A stretch of DNA of 64,000 nt, taken from assembly GCA_032716605.1 (NCBI GenBank), contig CM064523.1, positions 38,447,726 through 38,511,725 on the forward strand. The letters are read 5' to 3'. Within the stretch, counting starts at the first letter, position 1. Each line of letters starts with the position of its first letter. The DNA is from Paralithodes platypus. Its lineage: Eukaryota > Arthropoda > Malacostraca > Decapoda > Lithodidae. Both the position numbers and the translations under genes were made by a program. Positions 55,336 through 64,000 of this stretch are shown here, in pieces. The notes beneath the pieces are model-generated. The model saw only the letters and a list, made by a program, of their open reading frames with translations, searched no databases and was not told the DNA's origin.

Positions 55336-55717
55336 CCATGCTTTCATTCCTCTTGATTATTTTTCTCCTACTTCCATTCCTCGAGTGAGATACTGTAGAG
55401 GTGATTCTCTTGGTCCCATCGGTAGAGGTACTGTACTGGATCTTGATGTCGTATTTGCATAAATTCTTTTATATTTGCCTATATTTGCCTTAGGTGATGT
55501 CCCAGGCTCTGCCATTACAAAGGAGTACAAAGGAAATCAAGCAACAACAGATCTAGTGACCCTTTTAGGTTGCTTGTCCTCCAAAACACTGAGGATCAAG
55601 TGTCCAAACAGTGATTTAGAGAGGGTAAGGGAACATTGGAAAGGGAATTACTGCCCTGGAACTAATGTCCGTGGCAGGATTAGGAAGTTAGTAGGGGACA
55701 GATTGGTTAATAAATGA
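55336..55717 (+). other. Exon-like pair including KCPNS block, copy 2
   Basis: A pyrimidine tract and AG precede two open stretches. After TTTTCCTTGATTGCAG (AG at 55334-55335) the reading GHAFIPLDYFSPTSIPRVRY continues to RGTVLDLDVVF. After ATATTTGCCTTAG (AG at 55492-55493) DVPGSAITKEYKGNQATTDL leads to IKCPNSDLERVREHWKGNYC and PGTNVRGRIRKLVGDR, with a stop at 55717. The last part is shared with 6066-6190. No donor site between the stretches is strong. The family is unknown; it may be a host gene fragment or part of an undescribed repeat. The CR1 LINE is inserted directly downstream. Confidence 0.4.
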
Positions 55718-55735
55718 GGGGGGGATAAAATAAAC

Positions 55736-58550
55736 TTATTCATTTACAAACGCAGTCAGTCGCGGGTTTGATGCGAGATATTTGTCTAAGCGGAGTTTAA
55801 ATGAATCAACGGTGATGCAGTCTATAACGTTTCGGGGAAGCCCATTCCACAAGTTGACAACTCGATTGAAGAAGAAATTCTTAGATTCGTGTGAGTTAAA
55901 AGATTTACCAATAATTTTGCAACCGTTTCCCCGTGTGTAATTAGATTGGTCGATAGTGAAGTACTTACTACAGTTCATATTGTCGATGCCTTTGATGATT
56001 TTGAACACTTGAATTAAGTCACCTCTTAATCTGCGCTGGGTTAAAGGAAATAGATTTAATTCTCTAAGACGCTCTTCGTATGGTTTGTTCTTTAGGCTAG
56101 GTATCATTTTGGTAACTCTATGTTGAACTCGTTCTAGCTTGTTTATATCTTTTTGGTAATAAGGTCACCAGGATTGAACGCAGTATTCCAGAAGAGGGCG
56201 GACTAAGGAATTGTAAAGGGTTAGGATAACTTCTTTGGATTTATGCTCAAATGACCTGCCTATAAAGCAAATTATTTTGTTTGCCTTCTTAACAACTTCT
56301 GAACATTGTTGACTCGGTTTTAGGTTACTCGATATTGTTACTCCCAGATCGGTTTCTCTGTTTACATTCTTAAGCTGAGTGCCATTCATCGAATAGTTTG
56401 CTTTCTCATTTAGGTATCCGATATGTAGTACTTTACATTTATCCGCATTGAAACTCATTTGCCAAATTTGGGCCCAACATGACAATTTATCTAGATTGTG
56501 TTGCATATCGTCAACTTGTTCTTTTGAGAGTACGCTATTTGCAATTTTTGTATCGTCAGCAAATTTTGAGATTGTACAGGTGAGACCCTCATCTATGTCG
56601 TTGATGTAAATTAGAAAGAGAATTGGTCCTAGTACCGATCCCTGGGGTACCCCGCTACTTACATTGGTCCATTTAGATGCCTTACCGTTTATGACTACTC
56701 TTTGCTTTCTGTCGCTGAGCCAATTTTCTATCCATTTCAACACACTGTCTTGTATTCCATGCGCTTTTAGTTTTAGCAGTAAACGTTTGTGGGGAACTTT
56801 GTCAAAGGCCTTTTGAAAATCAAGGTATATAATATCTACAGCTTTACTCTCATCGTAGAGGTTGAGGATATCGTGGAAGAAGTCTAAGAGGTTTGTTAAA
56901 CAGGAACGTTTTTTACGAAAGCCGTGTTGAGTATCTTTAAGTATGTTATTTTCCTCTAAGTGATTTACGAGTCTGTCTCGTATGACCGTTTCTAGCATTT
57001 TACATACAACTGAGGTTAAGCTAATTGGACGATAGTTACTGGGTAGGGATTTGCTGCCTTTTTTGAATATCGGTGTTACGTTGGCTAGCTTCCACTGATC
57101 GGGCATAGTTCCAGACTGCAAGGATTTATTGAATAGTAATGTCAGTGGTTTGGAGAGCTCATCCTTAGCTTCCTTTAGAACTCTAGGCGAGATTGTATCA
57201 GGTCCAGGCGTTTTATTTACCTTGAGTTTATCTAAACAATTCAATACTTCTCTCTCTGTAACAGTGATATTGCTTAGAACATCTGAATTATCAATCTGAA
57301 TCGGCGATGGTGTAGGGATATCACTGAGGTCTTCTGTTGTAAAAACTGATGCAAAGAAGGTATTGAGGGCATTACTCATTTGTACTTCGTCTTTGGTGTA
57401 TTCTCCATTTTCATCGACTAACGGTCCAACAGTTGAAGTAACTACTTTTTTCTTTCTGATATAACTATAGAATTCTTTCGAGTTTGTTTTACTTTGATTC
57501 ACAATATGTAACTCTAAGGTCTTTTTACTTTGCTTAATTAACTTTTTGGCTTTGCGTCGTAGCTCTACAAATTTCAGCCGTTCTTCGTCATTTTGTGAGG
57601 ATTTTAATCTATCATTAGCAAATTTTTTAGCAAGCAGGCAGTTTGAAATATCTCTATTCCACCATTTGGGCTTATTATTATGGCCTGGACGCCGTATTTT
57701 CGATGGTATGCAGTCTTGCACTGCTTTTAGGTAAGTGGCTTCGAATAACTTCCAAGATGTATTTATGTCGTTATTGTGAATTAAAAAGCTCCAGTCAGTT
57801 TCTTTAAACATAGCTCTAAGTTTATGGAAGTTTGCTTTCTTGAAATTAGGGACTTTTTCGATGCTACTATTTGGTTCGTTACTAGTAAACTTTAAAGTGA
57901 AAGTTATCGTACGATGGTCGCTGTTACTGAATTCATCACCAACATTCAAATTCTCTATTAATTCTTCTTTTGTTGCAAGTACAATGTCAAGAACGTTATT
58001 ACCACGGGTTGGCGTTCGAACAAATTGATAAAGCGAACTCTCTTGCAAGTTCGTATACAAGTCATGTCCGGAGTGTGAAGTAAGAGTATCGCCCCACTTG
58101 GTCACAGGTAAATTAAAGTCGCCAAAAATTACGGTATCTTGTGAGTTACTTACATCTGCAATTTGTTCGTAAATTTCTCGGTCAGTTTGCACTGATTGAG
58201 CTGGAGGTCTGTATATTAATGCAAGTATTATTTTTGTACCTTTATTATTCTTTATTACCACAAAAGATGCGTCGACGTTCACAATTTGAGGTTTTGACAA
58301 GAGGGTAGGGTTAAGACTTTCTTTGATATAAAGTAAAACGCCACCTCCATTTCGATTTATTCGGCTTTTCTCAAACATTTCATAACCGGGAAGTGAATAC
58401 TCTGCTAAAAAGTCTCTATCTTTTGTATTGAGCCAAGATTCTGTTATGCCAATCACATCATAATTTTCTGTAAACACTAGCTCCTCTAAATCTGAAAATT
58501 TATTGCGTATGCTACGAGCGTTTGCATAGAAACCTTTAAATTTGTTATTT
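55736..58550 (-). pseudogene. CR1 ORF2: endonuclease and reverse transcriptase, one stop
   Basis: Open from a TAA near 58550. There is no ATG at the domain start (KGFYANARSIRNKFSDLEEL), so translation may begin by reinitiation or frameshift from ORF1. Endonuclease: GITESWLN, NGGGVLLYIKE, FGDFNLPVTKW, FSNSDHRTITF, with the expected catalytic residues. Linker, then RT: NYRPISLTSVVCKMLE, TQHGFRKKRSCLTNLL, YLDFQKAFDKVPHKRLL, SSGVPQGSVLGPILFLIYIN and SKFADDTKIA (Asp pair near 56552). The C-terminus has NRVVNLWNGLPRNV. A single TGA at 56165-56167 (after LLEYCVQSW) interrupts an otherwise complete frame of about 938 codons. This enzyme performs target-primed reverse transcription. Confidence 0.88.
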
Positions 58551-58733
58551 TAGAACTCACGGAACGCTCTTTAATAATATTTTTGGTTCTTGTCGGATCT
58601 ACATTTATGTTCATGGCTGTCCTCGGTCCTCGCTGTCTTCGGTCCTTATCGCTGGTGGTCCTCGGTTGCCTCTGTTTTTTTCTTGGCGTTGGATGATTTC
58701 TGTCACTGCTGCTTCTTCTCGGATGGCGTTTTT

Positions 58734-59813
58734 TTATCCATGGCTACGGACTGCTTCGTGTAGGAGACGACCCATGCGTGCTGAACCCACATGGTTTAGA
58801 TGAGTGCCATCCTTGCGGAACAGAGTAGGCTGGTTGTAGAAGTTGTCCCAGAGGTTGATGAATTCAACTTCTTCCCTCAGACACAAATATTTTAGTCGGC
58901 TATTTGTGCTGAAGGCCTTGTCGTAGAATTTGTCAGGTGCGTCGATCTTGGGGAGAATGCCTGAGATGATGATATTCCTTGACTTGTTTTTGTAGTGCTG
59001 GATCATCTTGCGATATTTCTCCATCAACTCTTCGGATCTGGTGCGCATGACGTCATTTGAACCAGCATGGATGACAAAAAGGGTATTTTCATTTGCATCC
59101 TTTGTGGTATCTTCGAAGGCTTCCACAATGTCGTCCAGTCCAGCTCCTGGGATGCAAACTCTTTTTCGTTGATTTGGGACTCTGTCGCAGAACTATTCGA
59201 CCTGTCCTCGTAGGATGGAATCCCCAACGAGCCTGGTCTCCTCTGGTTCGTCTTCCATCTCTACCAATATCTCAAATCTGTTTGACATTGCGACTGGTAG
59301 ATGAGACCTTTTCTGCGTTGGCCGTGCACCGTTCCTCACTGTTGTAAATCCGGAAACCTGTGGTGGCGGGACTCTACGTACAGGTCGGGGAGAGGAGTGG
59401 TTAGAACGGGGGCGAGGGGTTGGTACTGTTCGTGCTAGCAGGCTTCTTGCACGAGGAGTGGGGGAGAGACTAAGGTGAACAGGGCGGCTGTCCTGGTTTG
59501 ATGTCGGCTCAGGTTCGTCAGAAGCATCTGCTGCAGTGTCTACTGCAGGTGTTGGATTGTTGGCAGATGTCGTTGGGGCGGTGGTGGATGCTGGAGTTGA
59601 AACAATTGGAGTTAGTGATACTCCAACGTTGAGTGGTACAAACTCTTGGAGTGATTCCAGCTTCCTGGTGAGGGCGTTGATCTTGTTGTGGGCTTCATCC
59701 AATTTTGCTGACAAATCCTCTCGTTGCTGGCAGAGTCGGCAGACTTGTGGATCGACAGGAGCAAACATGGAAGCACCAAACCTACCGGCGCAGTTCGTAC
59801 AGGCACGAGGCAT
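58734..59813 (-). pseudogene. CR1 ORF1: zinc-finger-like, coiled coil, SGNH esterase, one stop
   Basis: ATG at 59813 (MPRACTNCAGRFGAS). CxxC pairs CTNC and CRLC suggest a zinc knuckle. A heptad-rich stretch (KLDEAHNKINALTRKLESL) suggests coiled-coil multimerisation, and a Thr/Pro/Ser-rich linker follows. The C-terminal esterase holds the SGNH blocks VGDSILRG (Ser), HAGSNDV (Asn) and KDGTHLNHVG (Asp and His), as in the esterase ORF1 of CR1 LINEs. A TAG at 59193-59195, nine codons after the GDS serine, is the only break in about 359 codons. The catalytic residues are all still encoded. Confidence 0.86.
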
Positions 59814-59929
59814 GGTGACGATCACTTTCTTCAGATCACTTCACTCACTTAAAAACACTTAACTCACTTTAAAAACACTAAACTCACTTTAAAAACACTT
59901 CACTCCCTTCAGGTCGCTTCACTTACTTA

Positions 59930-60690
59930 AATAGGCCTAACCGAAAACAAAAATGTTGAAATACACACAAATAGGTTATCAGCGGTGATAGCCTAACCGA
60001 AAATTAAAACAAAACTAAATAAAATTTGAATACGCAGTGTTAGCCGAACCGAAAACAATTTTATGTTTATTTAAACAGAAATAGGCCACCAGGGGTTATA
60101 GCCTATCCTAACCGAAAACAAAAATTATGAAATACCGGTACGCAGAAATAGGCCACCAGCGGTGATAGCCTAACTGAAAATTTAAAAATTGAAGTACGCA
60201 GAAATAGGCCACCAGGGATGATAGCCTAGACTAACCGAAAACAAAAATTATGAAATACCGGTACGCAGAAATAGGCCACCAGTGGTGATAGCCTAACTGA
60301 AAATTTAAAAATTGAAGTACGCAGAAATAGGCCACCAGGGATGATAGCCTAGACTAACCGAAAACAAAATTATAGCCTAGACTAACCGAAAACAAAAATA
60401 ACCGAAAACAAAAATTATGAAATACCGGTACGCAGAAATAGGCCACCAGCGGTGATTGCCTAACTGAAAATTTAAAAATTGAAGTACGCAGAAATAGGCC
60501 ACCAGGGATGATAGCCTAGACTAACCGAAAACAAAAATAACCGAAAACAAAACGTACCGTACGCAGAAATAGGCCACCAGGGATGATAGCCTAGACTAAC
60601 CGAAAACAAAAATAACCAAAAACAAAAAAGTATGAAATATGCAGAAGTAGGCTACCAGGGGTGATAACCTACCTAAAAAAGCAAAACAAA
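59930..60690 (-). repeat. Tandem repeats in CR1 5' region
   Basis: About eleven copies of a unit around CGCAGAAATAGGCCACCAGG, GATAGCCTA and TAACCGAAAACAAAAAT, spaced about 55-110 bp apart, with alternating CAGCGG and CAGGGA versions. Located just upstream of ORF1, where promoter repeats of a LINE would be. A regulatory role is inference. Confidence 0.8.
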
Positions 60691-62572
60691 TATATATATG
60701 TAATAGAATATGTGACTAAATATACAATTCACCAAATAGAGATCATATAAAAATAAAGTGTAACTGCACACAAGGGTTAATATACTGTATCAACAGATGG
60801 CGCTGGTGTCACTGTAGGCTAGTCAAGCAGGATTATATTTAGATAAACAAAGTTATCAGTCAAAGGTTACTACAAGATCATGCAAGCAACAACTAAAATT
60901 ACAGATATATATAGCTACAGTAGGATACTGAATACGATACCTACTAGAGTTAATAAGAAAATACAAAGCTAGGTCGATTAGAGGTGCGCGTGCGTCGTCT
61001 GCTACAAGCTAGGATAACAAATGAAAACAACAATGTTTATCAGTCAGAAAAGCAATAAAATAACATGCACGGCAACTACAGAACTATGTGGAGGTTAAAC
61101 AAGCACTTAACTACTGTTCATGCAATGAATAAAGGGAATTGGGATATGAAATACTCAAATTAGGATCGAGTTTTCTCAGTGGCGATGCGGAGCTGTTGGC
61201 GATGCTAAAGCCGTCGGGTGAGTGCAAATTGGTTGGACAGGTATCCACGTGATTGGTTGGGGCTTGAACTCCTGGTATGTCCCGGATGTGGTGACCTTTG
61301 GCGGGCAGACTGACCTATTCCTGCAGGGATTAGAGCATGGGTAGGCCTTCCCTGTTGGGTAGACTGTGTCATTGCTGTAGGTACTAGAGCATGGGAAACT
61401 CGGGGGAACTGTGTGATTTCTCTTTTCATCTTCTGCTGCATTTTCTTCCTTGTTCTTCTGCTCTCCTTTACTGCGGCTATTTTGGCTATGGTAGGCTGTT
61501 CTCTTTCCTGCATTCTCAGAACCTATGCAGGTTTGCTTTGCCCCTAGTTTTCAGCCTAGGTGATAAGTAGGGTTAGTGATAAAGGGGATGGTCAAACACT
61601 GATCGCAAACCATGCCCCTTTTACTCGTAACATTCAAGGGGTATCCTTGGCTGAGTGTCCAGGAACTTTTGAAGGGAACTGTACGTTGGCCGGCGATAGC
61701 CTGGCGCCAGGTTTACACCAGTTAAGTGCAATAAAATAAGTTAAGAGTGATGCGATATATAGATGCCAAAATACAAGGGACTATGACCTGTGCCTGGATA
61801 TAATTTAAAATAATGTACTTTCTTAATTTCCTCAGTCTCTCGGAGCTTAGGGTGTTATTTACATTTTATAAACAAGTAATTAAGTACAGCAAGCAAGTAG
61901 GGAAATTATTCTTCCCGCACAGCGCACCACCACAGACTGGCGACTGTCTGAAAATCCAAGCTCCAGCTAGGCTGCAGACAGTTGCCAGCTGGTACAATCA
62001 ACATACGTCATCCTCAATCATCCAGCACACTTCAAGACTAAGCAGGAACACATAGGCAAAGTCTACGAATAATGATAAGTAGGCAAAACAGGCTCATGCA
62101 CACCAGTTGCCGCCACCCTCAACAACATACGACCAGCAGACAACAGCCGCAGGAGTAAGACAGAGCAGTAATATTTTTCCAGTAACGCTTTAGCACAGCT
62201 ACATTACATCTTAATTTGAAGCTTAAACACCAAGTGTCCTATACCCACTGATAGTACAACAATGCACCCAGGTTCTCCAAACAAAAGGACCATGTAATCA
62301 AGTATGGTTAAGGAGTGTGAGCTAGAATCACTGGGAGTAGAGGAAAATTTGGACTCGCACTCCTATTTGCAGCAAAAATCGATGACTCCCAGTGACTGTA
62401 CCGACTCCTGTCAGACTCCCGCCCATGCGCGGGCAGTCCCAGTGGGTTGGCAATGTCCGAAAATGTTTTGCCCATGTTCAAAATTTGGGCCGTGAGTCGG
62501 ACAACTCTCATTGACTCATAGTCTCATGGACTACCATTGATTCGTAAATTACTCTAACATAGTTACTTGATA
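60691..62572. other. No confident gene
   Basis: A minus-strand frame at 61205-61513 (about 102 residues, basic, starting MQEREQPTIAKIAAVKESRR) has no recognised domain and may be chance or part of a LINE 5' region. The rest is AT-rich. Confidence 0.35.
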
Positions 62573-62782
62573 TAGTCTATTCACTGTAAGTAGGCTAGAA
62601 ATCATGACCTCTATCCTCTGTAACTCAAAAAGGGCTAGAGCAAATTGGATGTAAATTTCCGCATCTATTCCTTGACTGGCTCTTCACAAATGATAGAAAT
62701 ATTAGTTTGATTACTCTTGTCGTTTTTTGAGTTACAGAGGTTAGAGGTCATGATTTCTCGCCTTCTTACAGTGAATAGACTA
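62573..62782. mobile_element. TA-flanked MITE (mariner type), copy 2
   Basis: Bounded by TA. The arms TAGTCTATTCACTGTAAG through ATCATGACCTCTA and CTGTAACTCAAAAA are mirrored over about 63 bp. 210 bp; related to 39020-39229. A half-copy arm lies near 63335-63405 (CTAACCTCTGTAACTCAAAA). Confidence 0.82.
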
Positions 62783-62839
62783 TAGTAGTGGAGAGGCAAT
62801 AAGTGAACAAGGGTAGGTTACTTTACCGCCGCCCACAGC

Positions 62840-63030
62840 TGCATATACCCAATTCACACATTTTTATCCAGCTTAGGAAGCACGTCGACTAATGAAAAGG
62901 CTACAGATGATCTCAATTAAACGTTTGACCTACCACACACCATTCGTAAGCTTCATAAAATCGTCTAAATGTAGCTGCCCTCCGCTCAAAAATGACGTGA
63001 GCGGTACCGAAAGGGGTGTACTTGTGAGGC
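62840..63030. mobile_element. Diverged relative of the 15082 MITE
   Basis: Shares AAAAGGCTA, GATCTCAATTAA-type words, AAATCGTCTA-ATGTAGCTG and GGTACCGAAAGGGG with 15082-15246. Borders unclear. Confidence 0.4.
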
Positions 63031-63069
63031 TTCCCTATTACAACTTCCGGGTGTGGCTGTGGTAAACCC

Positions 63070-63290
63070 GTGTTGACAGAAAACAGCGAAATAACTCTGG
63101 AACTCTCTCCCTTAATCAACCTTTCCTTCATCCTATGACTTATATTGCTTTAAACTTTGTGTGTCCAGGCATTATGACTCCAATGTCCCATGAATGTGGC
63201 TCTCTGTCACTCCTTTTAGGGAGACACTTGTTACAGGCAGCCTGTCGTTTGTCTCCTTCATACACACAGAAAAATAAAACACATAAATTA
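63070..63290 (+). pseudogene. Jockey-like LINE 3' end fragment
   Basis: Ends of the coding part (TGGAACTCTCTCCC, a WNSLP-type motif) and a 3' UTR with AAACTTTGTGTGTCCAGGCA and CAGGCAGCCTG matching 32040-32210. Confidence 0.72.
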
Positions 63291-63749
63291 TTAAATATGG
63301 TAACTACCGAAAGTCGTAATGTTAACATTCTTACTATAGTCCGTTCATTCTAGGCGGGGCAAAAATCGTATCCTCTAACCTCTGTAACTCAAAAAAGGGC
63401 ATGTTGAGTGATATGAATAGTGTCCTTACATGTAAAACTTGTTGAGCTTAATTGACTTGATTATGTGATTATAGTGCCTTATGTAATCATTCATTATCAG
63501 GCCATTGTTAACTTTACAGTAGTGTCCTTTAGTACGATAGGTTAACTCATTTAATATGACGTATAACCTTTGTTGAGCATAGTGAACATTGATTAAAGGA
63601 ATTGTTAACTTGGTACCCTTCAGTGAAATACGTCTTTACAAAGTTCGATGATTTGTACAAGTGAACGTTGTACACAGAAATATTTAGATGCATTCGTACT
63701 GAGAATGATTTCTTCTAGTCTAGTTAGTGTGAACAAAAAGCTTGTATTG

Positions 63750-64000
63750 TTAACCCTCTCGTATCTATAGGACGCGATCGAGTCATAACGCCACCCCTCC
63801 AAGAGTGCTCGTATGACGCAATCGCGTCATAATGCCACCTGTAAGTTAGAAATATTCGCCAAAAATAAGTTTATGACTCGATTTTGACTCAATTTGGACT
63901 GGTAAGTTAGGCATCAGTAAGTTACAAAAGGAAGTATCTAGCAACCCCATAGCGTCCCTCTCTGAGGAGCGCGGGCCTCTGTAAAGTCAGTAGTTTCCTG
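63750..64000 (+). mobile_element. Left part of another TTAA element (cut by window end)
   Basis: TTAA at 63750-63753 followed by CCCTCTCGTATC and two related units with ATCGAGTCATAACGCCACC and ATCGCGTCATAATGCCACC. The CCCTCTC start and GCGTCAT words resemble the other TTAA MITEs here. The right end is outside the window. Confidence 0.5.

Larger units (their letters stand above)
55724..60690 (-). mobile_element. CR1-type LINE, nearly intact
   Basis: Minus-strand order: tandemly repeated 5' region (60690-59930), ORF1 with zinc-finger-like motif, coiled coil and esterase (59813-58734), ORF2 with APE endonuclease and RT (about 58550-55736), short 3' end. Both ORFs are complete apart from one in-frame stop each, which makes this the youngest-looking autonomous element in the window. 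Confidence 0.85.

Overview
This window looks like intergenic, transposon-dense DNA from an arthropod genome, most plausibly a decapod crustacean. Coding-like sequence belongs almost entirely to mobile elements. Several features point to that group: a DIRS-type tyrosine-recombinase retrotransposon, Penelope-like elements with GIY-YIG endonucleases, Jockey-like LINEs whose endonuclease region resembles sequences common in crab genomes, many TTAA-targeting MITEs, and interstitial TTAGG-like (arthropod telomere-type) motifs. The taxon is an inference. No intact host gene was found. The best candidate for non-transposon coding sequence is a short conserved block present at 6.07-6.19 kb (-) and 55.6-55.7 kb (+).

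Layout. 1-6.5 kb: degenerate minisatellites, a decayed Jockey-like LINE (-), a nine-copy 30-bp minisatellite, a TA-flanked MITE holding a tRNA-like segment, and a triplicated 99-bp repeat. 6.54-11.85 kb: a 5.3 kb satellite of about 17 bp per unit; its many long cysteine-rich reading frames are artefacts. 12.58-13.5 kb: two TTAA-type MITEs abutting at one TTAA. 13.66-25.4 kb: a decayed DIRS element with both inverted terminal repeats, an internal complementary region, gag-like ORF, RT/RNase H and tyrosine recombinase. It is interrupted by three well-supported TTAA MITEs, a LINE fragment that itself holds a SINE, and a foldback element with a 9-bp target duplication. 25.7-26.0 kb: a second, opposite-orientation copy of that foldback element. 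26.3-28.7 kb: head-to-head Penelope-like 3' halves with hammerhead-ribozyme-like motifs. 28.8-32.2 kb: a Jockey-like LINE carrying a second SINE copy. 32.2-35.1 kb: Penelope and LINE remnants. 35.0-35.8 kb and 50.4-52.2 kb: two inverted copies of one composite segment (LINE 3' end plus MITE). 36.9-38.3 kb: hAT and Tc1 transposase remnants. 39.0-41.5 kb: MITE, 75-bp and 59-bp tandem repeats. 42.4-46.7 kb: a LINE whose ORF1 joins a PHD finger to CCCH zinc fingers. 47.2-49.7 kb: a 2.1 kb TAA-flanked element with long fold-back repeats nested in it. 49.8-53.5 kb: more TTAA MITEs. 55.7-60.7 kb: a nearly intact CR1-type LINE (-) with esterase ORF1, full EN-RT ORF2 and a tandemly repeated 5' region. 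62.5-64 kb: mariner-type and TTAA MITEs and a Jockey 3' end.

The main value of the window is a readable insertion stratigraphy. Several elements can be dated relative to each other because the uninterrupted target is present elsewhere in the window (the other DIRS terminal repeat, the other composite segment) or because removing the insertion restores a reading frame. Some reading frames discussed here open with GTG or TTG rather than ATG, which has little meaning in a eukaryote. Starts are therefore given only where an ATG and a domain boundary agree.
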